Source: Monosiga brevicollis MX1 (Eukaryota; Opisthokonta; Choanoflagellata; Craspedida; Salpingoecidae). From it: DNA of 64,000 nucleotides. Where the stretch lies: contig NW_001865044.1 of NCBI RefSeq assembly GCF_000002865.3, forward strand, positions 127,528 through 191,527. Reading direction: 5' to 3'. Each line of letters begins with the position of its first letter. The stretch's first letter is position 1. The notes below the pieces were generated by a model. The model saw only the letters and a list, made by a program, of their open reading frames with translations. It ran no database searches and was not told the DNA's origin. Both the position numbers and the translations under genes were made by a program. Shown here in pieces: positions 26,053 to 42,148 of this stretch.

Positions 26053-26968
26053 GGTACCAAAATGCGGCGAGAGAGTGGCTTGCTGAATGCGTGCGTCGAA
26101 GCGGCTAGCAGCTAGGGCAGCGGTAGACAGGAGGCGGAGCGCTCGGGGCCAAACACACCAGTCAGTAAGCTGGCAGGGGAGCAGAGAGAAAAATGACGGT
26201 GGTGGGTAGGTGTCCGTGAGGCTGAAGCCGGAAAACTTGATCTCGGTCCGAGAGGACAGCCTGTTGGATGCACTTGTTTAGGTCGAAAAGGTATACGGTG
26301 TTGGCAGAAACACGCGCCGAGTGGCCAATTCGGATGGAATTTTCATGTGCAAGGCCAGGCATGATCACATGCGATCTCACTGGCAGCCAGCCGCAGCAGC
26401 ATCCCAGCCACGCTGCAAACTCTGGAGTTGCTGGATGCATTCCATTACCCCCAAAGCGGTGGATGCGCTTTCGCGCAGCTGGACCAGCGTATGGGGGGGT
26501 GCAGAACAAACCAGAAAAGATTGTGCATCACATTCGTGTGGCAAGCCGTTAGTTCATGCAGAAAAGAACAAACGGCAGATTTTTCTTTTTTATGCCAGTG
26601 CCTTCACCCCAACCCAATCTTGCCCATCTTCTCGCGTCTCCTTCATTCCGCCCCCGCGGTCGCACAGGTCCCCGACCGGGCACCACCTGCGTCGTCCCGA
26701 CAACAACACAAACTACTTGACTCGGTCTACATACCAAATGCATGCTCGCTTGCACATGTCAGCGTCGCTCGACAAGACCAATTGTCAGACAGTTGTCAGA
26801 CAATAAAATACAGTTGTCAGACAAATCGAACTGTTGTTGTTGTGGTTTGAAGAGGACGGGATGAATTGTTGTAGAAGAATATTGCCTTTTCGACGTTTTA
26901 TTAATGTCAACAAGCTTAACAAACGCAGCACATAAACTTGTTGCTGTTGCGAGTTGCGTTGATCGAGC
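26053..26968. promoter_or_regulatory. Divergent RING/ACOT13 spacer
   Basis: 916 bp between two divergent ATGs. Contains three copies of a 10-mer, TTGTCAGACA, at 26782-26823. The minus-strand frame 26509-26162 has no family signal. Both promoters are expected here. Confidence 0.5.
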
Positions 26969-28003
26969 ATGATGCTGGTCTGGAGGAGTGCGGCACGGGT
27001 CGTGCAGGCCACGAGCGGTGGCCGGCTGCCCAGGGTGGGCCAGAGCGCGGCTGTGCACTTGAGTGCCGGGCGTCAGATGTGGAGGGCGTTTTCAGCGGGC
27101 CAAACGCCAGTGTTGCGGTCTTGGGGCAGTGCGGTATCAAAGCTCTGTGTTCGGCAAGCCTCGGGTTCAAGCCAAGATGGCACCAGCAGCACCGACGGTG
27201 ACAGCGGGACTAGCTCCACGCCCAAGCAGCTGAGCTTTATCGAAAAGGCCATGCTGAAGGGCGCTAATGCCCTCCTTGGCGGTGAGTTGAACGCAAGGGG
27301 TGCTGGCTTTCAGTCCCGCCTGTGCTTGTCATCAGTCACATCCGAAAGCGCACCGTTCTCACTGACCTTGCTCCTACTCTCGCTTCTGCTGCATTAGCGT
27401 TTATCTCCAAGGGCGGCTTCGATTCGATCTTTACCAAAGCCCTAGAAATCAGCCATCTCGGTCAGGACAAGGTTTGCGTCACCGTCACCGTTACCAAGGG
27501 CCTTCTCAACAGCTATGGTATGCTCCACGGCGGGGCCACCATGACCATCATCGACATTGTCGGCACGCTTGCGCTCCTCTCTCGCGACGTCAACAAAGCG
27601 GGAGTTTCCGTCGAAGTCAATACCAGCTTTATTAGCGCCGCTCGCGAAGGCGAGCAGCTCATTGCCGAAGGCCGGTCAGTTGCACTCCCCAGAACACTCT
27701 AGACGTACCCCTTCCCATCAATGCAATATCCTGCCGACACGGCTTGTCAAGGGTTCCTCGCCTGTCAGCTCACCACACGCACGCATCGATCTCTCTCTAT
27801 TTTTGAAACCAGTGTATTGCGCCTAGGCCGCAAACTGGGCTATACGCAGGTTGATATCATCAATCCCAAAACTGGTCAGTGCCCGAACTGAAGCGAGCCA
27901 ACCTCGAGCCAGACCAGAGCTTTGCCTGCCTCATGTGTGCCGCTTTGATGCTTTTGTTGCAGGCCAACTCGTGGCCACGGGCCGACACACAAAGGCAGTT
28001 TAA
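26969..28003 (+). CDS. ACOT13: ACOT13/THEM2-like hotdog acyl-CoA thioesterase, probably mitochondrial
   Basis: Four exons: 26969-27281, 27398-27674, 27813-27874, 27963-28003. Phases close; 230 aa. The family hydrolyses medium and long-chain acyl-CoA as a hotdog-fold tetramer. Seen: an Arg/Ser/Ala-rich N-terminus of about 65 residues without acids (MMLVWRSAARVVQATSGG...), typical of a mitochondrial presequence; then VCVTVTVTKGLLNSYGMLHGGATMT-like core with the catalytic GxLHGG element, VSVEVNTSFISAAREGE, and the terminal TGQLVATGRHTKAV that matches the family's GKLIAQGRHTK end. The protein is longer than human ACOT13 (140 aa) because of the presequence and a Ser/Thr-rich linker. An AATAAA at about 28175 may be its polyadenylation signal. 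It converges on SMC2. Confidence 0.9.
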
Positions 28004-28352
28004 AGTGGATCTCGACCCACCACGTCTTGATCCTCGCTTGCCCTCTGCTTTGTCAAATCTTTGTTTGGAGCAAGCCCGATCGTTGAAGAAGTTTCAGCAA
28101 GGTTCCAATTGGTTTATTGCACACACGTCTGCCAAGCCAGATACAGAGTCATCGGACCCAGCCACATGAAATCAAAAATAAAACTTTCTACACATCTATA
28201 CAAAAAGCGAGACCGCCATATCTTGCTGTGCGACCCCCGCATGACTTCTGACATGAGCCGGTTAAAAAGGAAAGAAAAAGAGAAGAGACGAACCAAATAC
28301 ACAGGAAGGACCAGGACGCCTGCGCCATCACGACAACGGCCCACGGCAACAC

Positions 28353-31300
28353 TCAGTTACTGGCGGTCAAACCGGCGCTACGGCCTTGCGTCCGCGCCGC
28401 CTTCTTGCCACGAGCGCGGGCGCCTTGCGAGCTGTTTTCCTTATCAACAGGCTCTTGCAGGCTGGCGGGACCCTGTGCATAGCGGCGCACCGTGGAAACA
28501 CCGTCCACAAACTTGGTCTTGAACAAGACGTTGGCATTGTTGAACATGCCGTCCTTGAGAGACACGACAATAAACTGCGACTTGTTGAAGTGCGTGCGCA
28601 GCATCTGGCCAATGTTTTGCGTATGACTCAAATCCAAGGCCGCATCCACCTCGTCCAAAATGTACAAAGGTGCTGGCTTGAACAGCAAGAGCGACAGAAT
28701 CAGCGACAATGCAACCAGGGAACGCTGGCCACCGCTGAGCTCCGTCAAGGACTCCTTCCACACATCGCCAAAGGCAATCTAACAAATCATGACCAGGTGA
28801 GCAGACCAAAGGTACATCGTCGGGATCTGAGAATAGTATCCCGCACTGGTCCCTTGAGGCTTGAAGAACACATACCTTGACTTCCAGACCGTCCAAAACG
28901 CTGGTGCCCTCAACTGGTTCCAACTTGGCCTTGGTGCCCGGCAAGAGGGTCGAGAAGATGGAGCCAAAGTCGCGGTTGACCTGTGCATACGCCTTGAGCA
29001 GCGCCTCGTTCTTCTTTTCATCCAGCTCCTTAATGACAGCCTCAATCTATACATATCACCCAGCGTCATGAGCTGCTTCTTCACAGCCACAGCCGTCTTG
29101 TTTCAACGACAAGGCACCCGAGGCGAAAGGATCCCTATCTTGTAAACCTGGCACAGCGACTGACCTTTTCTTTGTCTTGCTCCACAATGGCCTTCTTCTT
29201 CAGAAGGTCGTTGTACTTGGCCTCGGCCTTTTCAAACATGCTCAACACCTTCATGTTCACAGTCTTCTCGAGCTTGGTCTACAAAGCAGCACGTGGATAA
29301 ACTGAGTCCACACATGCGAGGTCTTCTCTCCTGACAAAAATTCAGTTGAGCGACTGTGCTTTCATTCTGTCTCGCTTTCAAACGCACCTGGTTTGCCAAA
29401 AGGGCTCGCAGACGGTCACGGCAGAGCGCAGGATCACGACTGGCATCTCCCTTCTTGATCTCAAATGCAGTGCCGGGCTTGCCAAAGTGTGCCTGCTCGG
29501 ACTCGATCCATGCGTTCTCCTGAAGCAGGCGGCGCACCGTGTTCAGGGAAGTGGCCTTCTCAGTTTGCAGCGTCTGTTGCGTGTGCTTGCTCTTCTTGGC
29601 CTCGATTGTGGCCTCGTCAATCGCCTCGGACAGCTCGCGCACGAGTGCCTTGAGTGAAGTGATCTCGGAATCAATCTCCATCAAGCGCTCCTTGCGGTGC
29701 ATGAGGCTAGTTATAACATCCGAAAGAGCAGGGGCAATGTGAGAAGACGCTTTACAGTCAAGCCCCTGACGCGGGTGTGGCTTACATGAGCCTTGCATGG
29801 CACCAATATAATGTAGGAGAAAACAGACTTACTCAGCATCACGCTTGCGGAAGGCTTCTTGACGACGCTCAACTTCAGCCGTCAACGTCTCCTGCACAGG
29901 GCCCATGGCCGCGATGGTCTCTTCCTGCGCCTTGACTTGCTGCTGCAAAGAGGCCAACTCAGCCTCCAGGCTTTCTACTTCAAGTACACCCTCATCGTGG
30001 GCTGACTGTGCGCGGTCCATGTCTGCCTGCAAACTATCACGGGCCTTGCGGGCTGCCTTGAGTTCCTTGTCAGCCGCCTTGAGTTTGGCGTCGCGTTGCG
30101 AGGCAAACTCAGACTCTTCCTTTTGCAAGGCCTTGACACGGGCCTTTGCAGCCGCCTCGGCGGCCTTGGCCTCCTTTTGCTGTTCGCCGGCCTGGATCAG
30201 TTGCTCCTCCAAAGCTTGCACCTCGGAAACAGCCTGGCAAGTGCATCAAGAATGACAATGAGGATCGACAAAGGCTGAACAACAGGGGTCTGTGCTTTCT
30301 GGTGGGTCCCAGGCAGCCTTGCCCAGCTTGGGGGGATGTTGACTGTTGACATGATAAACCCATTTCTTTACTATTTTCACGCCCCTTGAGCACACGACTG
30401 CTGTATCATCACAAAGAAAACGCTTTTGAAAGGGGCAGCACGAACCTTGTAGTGGACGTTGGAATCAAGGCGGACAAGCAACACCTCCAGTTCACTCGCC
30501 TTGCCGTCACGTTGGGCCGTGAGATCTTGGCAGAGAGCTAGTGCCTTGTTGACCTCCTTAATCTCGCGTTTGATGGCTTCCAGCTCGGCTTCGGTGGCGC
30601 TCAGTTCCTGCTTGAGCTGTGCCAGCTTTTGGAGCTTGTTGAGCAGGCCTGCAGATGAGCTCTTGGCACCACCACTGAGCACACCCGAGGGGTCAAAGGA
30701 GTCGCCTTCGAGGGTCACGGAACGAGTCATGACGCGCTTGTTGAAGGTCACCTACACGCGAGATCAAGATGAATGCAGTAACGCGAGCAAGTTGGCTGCA
30801 GCGAAGGAACAGTCGCCCGCCAATCGAGTCCACTTGTGCTTACCTTTTCTGCGGCATCAATGCTGCTGCACACGAGGGTGGAGCCAAAGATGTTCTTCAT
30901 AGCTGCATCGACTTCCGCTGGGTAGCCAACGAGGCTGAGAGCGAGGTCGACGTTGGCGTCGCCCACCTGCTTCTTTGCCTCGGCCACAACGTCTGGCTTG
31001 ACGGTGCGCTGGCTAATCTTGTTCAAAGGGATGATGGTCACACGCCGCTGAAGCTGGCCCTTGGAGAGGAGCTCCTTGGCCGTAACCTCGTCATCGACGA
31101 CTACCTGGTAGAGCTTGCTGCCCGCGGCCACTTCGAGGGCCGTGCTCGTTTGGTGGTCCTTCACCTGCACTAGCTCGGCCACCAGGCCCTTGACCTTGCT
31201 GCGGTCAAAGTTCGGGTATGGGTCACGGTAGTCAAAGCTGACGGCCGCCAACTTGGCACTGAGGTCAGCCACTTGATCCTTGAGTTGCTGGCGGCGCGTC

Positions 31301-33205
31301 TCGAGATGGCTCTGCTTTGAGCGTAGTTGGTCAAGCTGAGCAGGGTCGGCCTGTACCTCTTGCAGCTGGGCCTCGATGGCGGCGACCTGCTCCTGCAGTT
31401 GCGCCACCATCTTGTGGTTCTTGGCGTACTCCTTCTCCGAGGCTTTGGCTTTGGGACGCTTGTCTTTGAGCTCGGCTTCAAGGTGCTTGATGGCGTTGGT
31501 GGCCTTTTGCTGGGCCGATTGGGCCTCAGTGGCAGTCTCGTTGGCCACACGCATCTCCTCGGCAAAGCTCTTGCTTTCGCCATTGACCATGGTCATGCCC
31601 ATCTTGACGGCTTCCACCCCACGTTGTGCAACGCGCACGCGCTCGTCAGCCTGCTCAAAAGTTGCCTTCATGTCCTCGTACGAGGAGCCAGCGGATGCAT
31701 TCTCGCTGCGCTTGCTGGCGAGTGCTGCCTGGGCTTCATCGATGGCCTTGTGAATGTCTGCAAGGGCTCGGCGCTCTTCCTCCTGTCCTTGAAGATGGGT
31801 GTCAAGCTCGGCCTTGGCCTTGACGAGCTTCTTGGAGAGGTCGGCCACCTCGGCCTCTAGGCGCTGCAGGAGGTCATCGTGCTGTTCGCTGGCTCGCTGC
31901 CTCTGCTTGAGCTCCAGATTCTGCTTCTCGTTGTCGCGCTCCATTTCCTTGCGACGCTTGTCTGCTTCCAAGGCTTTGATGCGGGCGTCCAATTCTTCCA
32001 GCTGTTGTGAGCTGGACTGCAGGCGCTGCTCAGCGGCTTGATAATCGCAGGCAACGACAAAGCGCGAGAGATGCTCAACTTCAGTACGAGTTTTGGTGTA
32101 CTCGAGGTAAGCTGAGCGGTCCTGGCGCAGCTTGTCCAGGGTAGGCGTAATCTCCTCGTCCAGAAGCTGGTTGATGTGCTCAAACTTTTTGTCCTTCTTG
32201 GCCATCGTCTTGTACGCGGCCTGCTTCTTGGTCTCGTACATGCGCGTGCCAGCGGCTTCCTCGATCATGGACAAGATCTACCACGACAAGCAAAAAGGGC
32301 ATGAATCGACGATTGAAGGTCAGGCAAGCATGCACGCGCTGGGAAGGCACGGCAGCCCACATGTGGCAAAAGCAGGCTCACCTCTGGGGGCTTCATGTTG
32401 AGAACCTTGGTGATGCGACCCTGCATGATCAGGAAGTGAGGGTTATTGACATTGAGCTGAACTGAGTGGAACAGATTTTGCACACGCTGAGGCTGAGCGT
32501 TGTGCCCATTGATAAAGTACTTGTTGCGGCCACCGATGATGATCTGTGAACCACAGTTACACGGAAATGAGAGAGTGAGTATGGTGGCTGAAGATGCGCC
32601 TGCCGCTCTGCACACGCGTGCTTACCTGGCGGCAGATGGTGATCTCATCATGGGCCTCGTAGCCAACGGGGCTCTGGGCCTTGTCACTGTTGTCAAAGAC
32701 GATGGTGACTGAGGCGCGGTTCACACCGGCCTGACCTTGCTTATACACAAGGTCTTGGAGGTTGCCAGCGCGGACCTAACGAAGAGGTAGGTGACATGAG
32801 CGTACAAGTGATGCTGCTGGCTGATGTGGGCTTGAGGTGGTCTTTCTCTGCTGGGCTAGGTTTCCTCCCAATGATGTAGAGAAGAAGAGAGAGGAAGAGA
32901 GAGAAGAGGGAGAGAGAAGGCAAATGTGAAAAGCACAATTACCTGGCTGAGGTTGGAAATTCCAAGGACAAAACAAATGGCATCGAGAATGTTTGATTTG
33001 CCGCTGCCGTTGAGGCCAGTGATGGCATTGAACAGCGGATCGAAATCTGGCACCACGGTGCGGTGGGCATAGGACTTGAAGCCATCGATAATGATTTCCT
33101 GCATGGCGGTCGGTCGTGCGGGAGGAAAGCATCAGTTCAAGAGCACGAACGCGGGCAAACACGGCGACGCGAGAAGCAAAGAAGAAAGCTGACCTTGACG
33201 TGCAT
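28353..33205 (-). CDS. SMC2: SMC2, condensin core ATPase subunit
   Basis: Eleven exons: 33205-33194, 33098-32943, 32775-32626, 32543-32382, 32277-30844, 30751-30446, 30233-29833, 29706-29388, 29278-29165, 29046-28876, 28778-28353. Every phase closes; 1,216 aa against about 1,197 in human. SMC2 pairs with SMC4 in condensin to compact mitotic chromosomes. The first exon encodes only MHVK, the conserved SMC2 start. Seen: Walker [14 protein letters not shown] at residues 32-44, the SMC2-specific [14 protein letters not shown], two long coiled coils (about 175-500 and 680-1020), a hinge between them, the ABC signature [18 protein letters not shown] and Walker [13 protein letters not shown]. The C-terminus is a short Lys/Arg/Ala tail. 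It shares a divergent promoter region with UTP25. Confidence 0.97.
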
Positions 33206-33738
33206 GATGGCGGTCGTCTGAACTTCAGATGACCCGCTTTGGCAGCGACAATCGAGTCGCGCCGAACACAAAGTGGGGTGGGATGAAGATCAAGACGCGG
33301 GTAGGAGGCGGGGAAGAAGAAGAAGAAGAAGCTAGAGAAAGAGAGGGAGAGGGGAAGAGAAAGAGGAAACGGACGAGCAGGCAAAGTCACCCCCGGAAAA
33401 AATGCTCAACACCCTTGCCCACCCGTGCAGTCGCGTATCAAATTGCAAAGCAGCAACACAAAGCCACCAAGCGCACTCGAAAATTATTTTTTTGGAAAAA
33501 CGAACGTCTCTCAAATTGAAAACGCAAGAATTTCAAATTTTCGCGCGAAAACCTCATCTTTAGAGGATTGTAAACAGCTGTACACGACAGCTGTTGTTCG
33601 ATAATCCGGAGAGAGAGAAAAGTGAGAGAGAGAAATAGAGGGAAAGAGAAAGGCAGAATAAACAGAGAGAGAGAGAGAGTTATGAACGAGATAAAGAGCA
33701 AAGAGAGAGGGAATTGTCAGCACCCACGTTGGGAGTTT

Positions 33739-33769
<31 letters not shown>

Positions 33770-33797
33770 TTCACTCAGGCCGAGTGCAAGGACGACC
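33206..33797. promoter_or_regulatory. Divergent SMC2/UTP25 spacer
   Basis: 592 bp between the two ATGs. Contains GA-rich and CT-rich runs (33602-33680, 33738-33770) and an AT-rich patch at 33480-33540. Both promoters are expected here; no gene inside. Confidence 0.5.
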
Positions 33798-37336
<3,539 letters not shown>

Positions 37337-37736
37337 GGATTGGGTCTTGAGGCAGTGTCGGAAGAGACCGTTGCTGAAGCTTCGACTGTGAGCATGGTCT
37401 ACTTCGCGTCTGTGCAAGGATGTACATGTGATCGCGCCGGCATGACAAAGCCACTCGTGTTCTCGTTATCTTTCTCTTTAATTGACAGTTGAGGATTTTA
37501 CGCACACGTATTAGCATGAACGAGTCACCGCCTTCTCCCCGCAAAGATGTTGCGACATTGATGAAGATGCGCGCTGCAACATACAGATTCCAGCTCAGAA
37601 AAGACGGGTAGAGGCTTCAAATCCCAACATCCCTCAGTCACACACACACACATGAGTCAACGAGCAGAAGCTTTGCTTTTCAAAAGCTTGGTGGGTTGGT
37701 GATGCTTTGTCTTTGGTGGCACGTCGCCGGAGCTTG
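37337..37736. other. Convergent UTP25/MORN spacer
   Basis: About 400 bp between two stops, holding the 3' ends of both genes. A short CA run lies at 37638-37652. No gene seen. Confidence 0.5.
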
Positions 37737-38928
37737 CTAGGCAGACATGAAGTTGTGCGAGCGGAAAGCGCATCCAGGCTCGCTGCGCTCTTCTCGGCCA
37801 CAGCACGACCAGACCCCAGGGGCCTCACCCTCACCGCGATATGTGCGATCTTCGGTGAAGCGTCCCGAGTGGGCACTGAAAGTCAGCGAGATGTATCAGG
37901 CATGAGATCAAAGGATGAGAATGTGCATGGCACTTGCGCAAATCAAGCAGACGGGAAGGCCTCACCGGCATGCCCAGGCATGGTTGTTACGGTCGCGCGC
38001 CTTGCCATTGCAAAAGTAACACTACCAAACGACGAGATCGGTCAAGCCAAAGAGGGATGAATGTGAGGAATAACTAGAGGTAGCGCGAAGGGGTTGGGGC
38101 GCGAACGGGTTGGATGGTTTGGGCAGTGAGAGCTGGGCCTGCGCAAACCCCGTTTCGGGTCGCTGACCTGCATGGCGGCCTCGTCTTTGGGTACTTCCAC
38201 TTCGATTGTTTCAGGTTCCTCGCCACCGGCGACAAACTTTTCATTGGGAACAGCCTCGCGAAGTTTTTTGCGTGCCACACGCTTGCCTTCGGCGTCATAT
38301 TTCTCTGTCCAGTGCGTTCCCGTACTATCAACCACGGCAAACTGGCCGGTCTTCTTGTTAGCCTCCCAGCGTCCTGAGCAACAGAAAGACAGCTGTGAGC
38401 CCTTCCCGGCACTGGGTGGCTCTCGGTTCTAGACTTTGCCCGGTAAATGCACAAACGCTCAAACCTTTCCACTCAATACCCTTGCTGGAGACGTAGACGC
38501 CTTCGCCATTGGCTCGTCCGTTGCGAAACTCGCATTCATGCACATCGCCGTTCTTCAAATACATGTAGCCATGACCTGCACAGCATGGCGTTGAGGTGAG
38601 ACGTCGCCCAGTGACAGTCACACGATTTTGAAAGCTTGCTTGCTTTAACACGAGCACACCGCCCTCATTGGCGGTGCGTGGCTAGTGAACGCTGGGCGCA
38701 AGCAACGTCGTACCATCCGGCTTGTTGTCGTAGTCGACCTGACCCACGTAGACCATGCCGAATTCGCCAAATCGGATAACTGCGACAAGCCAAGAGGGAG
38801 TCAGCTTGATGCCTGCTTTGTGATATGCAATAGCAGCCATTGCACGCACTTTTGTATCCTGCGTCGCGCAAGGCAGCTGAGGTCTCGTCCACCCAGGTGG
38901 CATCGTCATTCTCTGGCTTGTCGGCCAT
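37737..38928 (-). CDS. MORN-repeat protein with C-terminal Cys/His domain
   Basis: Six exons: 38928-38850, 38779-38714, 38575-38465, 38373-38168, 38021-37966, 37875-37737. Phases close; 218 aa. Residues about 30-95 contain MORN-like units: GEFGMVYVGQVDYDNKPDGH, YMYLKNGDVHECEFRNGRAN and GEGVYVSSKGIEWKGRW. Then an acidic GGEEPETIEVEVPKDEA linker. The last two exons make a compact Cys/His segment: CYFCNGKARDRNNHAWAC, HSGRF, GVWSCCGRE and PGCAFRSHN, which looks zinc-binding. MORN repeats often bind membranes or protein partners; the cellular role here is unknown. The tail exons are supported by matching phases and by Cys/His density rather than by a recalled orthologue. Confidence 0.7.
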
Positions 38929-39310
38929 GATAGCTGCGAAACAAATATCGACCGGCACCACAAATCGCATCAAAGGCAGCCAGACAAACGCAGACCTGCT
39001 TCCCACTTCATGAAGACTTATTGCTGCCAATGATGGAACTCTGAGTATCAAGTACCAAGCAACACACACACACACACACACACACACCCAGAGGCAGACA
39101 CAGACAGACATACATGCATACACTGAGCGGCGAGCAGCGGGCAGTGCCTAGCCCTGGACCCTCCCTCCGATGTCTTGTTACCTTTTTTTTTTTGAAGAGA
39201 GAAAATTCAAAAATTTTGAATTTTTTTTCTTTCTTTGTTTCTGTGTTGACACATCTCTGTCTTTGTCTCTCTCTCTCTCTTTCTCTCTCTTCTCTCACCA
39301 CACAAACAAA
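38929..39310. promoter_or_regulatory. Divergent MORN/DUF202 spacer with CA repeat
   Basis: 382 bp between two divergent ATGs. Contains a CA run at 39061-39089, a T-run at 39182-39193 and CT repeats at 39266-39292 directly upstream of the plus-strand ATG. Confidence 0.5.
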
Positions 39311-40797
39311 ATGGCGCTGGCGCACTGGCTGAGTCGTCTGGGAAGTTGGACACGAGCAGGGCCACGGGGTGAGCTGGGCGTTGGTGGCGTTCTACAGCTA
39401 CAGAGGAGCTACCATGTCAATATGCTTTGCAGCTCGTCGCGGATGGGGCGAGTCAGCGGCACTAGGCCGCTTATGACGCAGCCTTATTGCTGCGGACAGC
39501 GAGCGCGCCAAGCGGCACCAGGTCGATCTGTACTGACCCTTCGGACCCTGTCACACGCCAAAGGCCAGCCCTCTCGCGTAGCCGCTGGGTCACAGAGGAT
39601 AACTTCCGCACCATGGTCTTCATGTCGACGTCACACCTCCATCGATCGCCCCCCCGCTTCCTGGGTATGTGCTGCCCGGAAACCAAATGCTCGACGCATT
39701 CAGTGCAGGAGACGCGGGTGCCTGTCCACGACCTCTTTTTGATGTTGATTGACCTGATGCATCTGATTGACAGACGCTGCGCTTAGCACATGAGAATGGA
39801 TACCTCTCTTGGACGCGCAATGCCGTCATTACTACAGTTGCAGCAGCGGCATTTTACAACATCGAACCGCTCGCCTCCACGGGTACATGGCGTATTGCAA
39901 AGGAGCATGCCACTTCACAAAGCAACCCTCATGCCGCCATGCCACTCTGCTGCTGCGCCCATCAACCGTGCTAGGCTTATTTTGCATGGGCTCGATTTTC
40001 ATGACCGTGGGTACAGGACATTACTGGCGTCAGCTGTTCGCATTGCGGTGAGTGAGTCGGGGCGTTGCGGCACGCTTGGCCCCCGGTACCTCGCATTCTC
40101 CCTTCCTCGTGAACCACACACCTCCTCTTGCCCGTCCATTTGAGTGATGCACTCGATGGCCTTGCCGTTCTAAAGAAAGTGTCAGCTCAACCCCGGACCT
40201 CATGTGCCGATTTTCCTTGCTTGAGCTTTAGGCGTGCATTACACGTGACCGCCAGTGAGGGTCTTTGGCTGCTGGCCATGTCCCTTGTGGTGTTCCTCTC
40301 TTGGTCAGTGGCCATTTGGTCTCTCCTGGATGGCGTGCCAGTGGCCTTGGATCAGTCAGAGGTGAGCTCATCATGCTACCAGAGTCTATGGCGGCTTGTC
40401 ATTCATTTCTGCTTAATTTCTGCTTAATTTCTGCTGAATTTTCATTCATTTTCACGAAAAAGAGACGATCGCTGCTTGCACAACTACTGCCCCGCTCCCA
40501 TAGACATTGCAACACTATGTTGCACGGCGCGGCCGCTCGGCGCGCGCGCAGGCAAGCCGTCTTGAAGAGAAGCGGTGGCAGGAGCGCCAGGCGCTACTTC
40601 GGCAAGTGCTGGAAGTTCAGACTGCTTTGGCTCGCTACTACCGAACCGAATCTGTTTGGTCAAGCCTGTTGCGCACCTTTTGGGGCATGCGTTCTCCTCG
40701 GCTTCTCGAGCTCGAGGATCGCCTGGAGCAGCTCCAGCTGGCCATGGAGCCTGATATAGTCATGAGCGTGTCCAAATCCGTTGACCCAAGGACTTGA
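39311..40797 (+). CDS. DUF202-like membrane protein, probably mitochondrial
   Basis: Five exons: 39311-39664, 39774-39882, 39975-40047, 40232-40361, 40504-40797. Phases close; 319 aa. Residues 1-118 are Arg/Ser-rich and almost free of acids, like a mitochondrial presequence. Exon 2 reads LAHENGYLSWTRNAVITTVA, matching the DUF202 pattern ERTFLAWxRTALAL; exon 3 gives a second span (LFCMGSIFMTVGTGHYWRQ), again like DUF202's second helix ending in YWRxxxL. Exon 4 has a third span (LWLLAMSLVVFLSWSVAIW). Exon 5 is a charged coiled coil (EEKRWQERQALLRQVLEVQ). Function of the family is largely unknown. Exon choice rests on phase and hydrophobicity. Confidence 0.6.
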
Positions 40798-42148
40798 CCC
40801 GACAGTTGCTAGCGTCAAATTCGTGCTCACTTGAGCACTCCCACTACTTTCGCACACTCAGTGTCGGTCACTATAAGTCTTTTTACTGAAACCCCCATAG
40901 CTGCTGTGACCTCACTCATGCACACCCACACTTAGACCCCCCGATTCCTGGCACATGCCTTGGGGCCATAAGCTTGCCACTATTGTTGTTTCTCTTTGTT
41001 ATGACACCTGCGGTTGGGCACGGGTTGCACTTTCCCTATCCTTGGGATTGAGCGGCTCTACAGCGATTCTAACGGTGCACCTGATCTGGTCACTGTGAAT
41101 GCTTGCCAACCGCAGCTGGTTCAATTGACCTCAAGACACCATCAAAGCTTTCGCTTCGTCCCGACGGACGTCTCTCAAACCTCTCTCAAAACGCTTCCTC
41201 AAATCTACGCGCTTCCTTGCAACCCAAAACCGGCCTCCAGACGTGCTGGAGCCTGACACCTGCTTGGTTACTTGGCTGCTAGGTTTCTCTTTTTCTTTTC
41301 TGTTCTATTTCTGTTAAGTCCGTCGTGTGTCCTGACCGTTACGGTTGCAATTTACATTTTTTCGCGCGGTGCTGGAGCCTGACAGACAGCGACTGTGAAG
41401 CAGGAGTTCCAAGTTTAATTGTTTTTAAGGGGTGCTTTCAGCTGCTTCACGAACGAACAGTTGATTCCAATCAACTCGGGGTGAGGGCGAGTGGAAGAAA
41501 AAGGGTCTTGAGAAAATCAACTTTGTTTGCCTCCCTCCACTGATCACTTTCTGTTCTGGCGAGCGATGCTCATGTTTGCAATTGTGCGATGACCTGAAAA
41601 ACACCTGTGGTCAGGCTCTACAGCGAGAGAGGTCAGGTTGCATTCCAAGTAGGCGCATGCGTGTTGGGAAAGCAGTTTAGAGGATTTGAGAGCTGTCCGT
41701 CAAGACGGCGTTATGGTGTCGATTGAACCACCTGCGGTCAGCAAGCATTCACGTCCAGCTCACCGTGAAAAAAGCTCGATCCAGAGAACAAGGAAAGTGC
41801 GACCTGCATCCAACCGCAGGTGCCCCAACAAGAGGAGAGACAACGGTAATCACACAAAGTCTGCCCAGAGATTTCAAAGTACACGAAGCGCGCAGGGGCT
41901 TGTTCATGTGTCCCATCAAGGCAAGTCTCTACAGGTATGTCTAGGTGTGTTTGTCAGTGAGTCAAGTCGCACAATTGCCCATCGGTGACATTGTGTTTAG
42001 GGTTTCTGGCGAGGAGAAAGCTGGATGTATGCGAAAGCAGTGGGAGAGTCTAAATCCGTGGGCGTACGGATTCGACGCTGGCACTTGTGTTTGTGTTCCT
42101 GATGCTTGGATGTTTGTCGCTTTCCTTGTATCTGCGGTCACAGGTGAG
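40798..42148. other. Convergent spacer, no supported gene
   Basis: About 1.35 kb between the DUF202-like gene and the large minus-strand fusion gene. Short open frames (for instance 41686-41988) have no motif and poor coding character. I see nothing I can name. Confidence 0.45.

Noticed and set aside
26162-26509. 115-aa minus-strand frame in the RING/ACOT13 spacer
   Set aside because: No motif, overlapping frames on the plus strand, and no splice-supported link to the RING gene.
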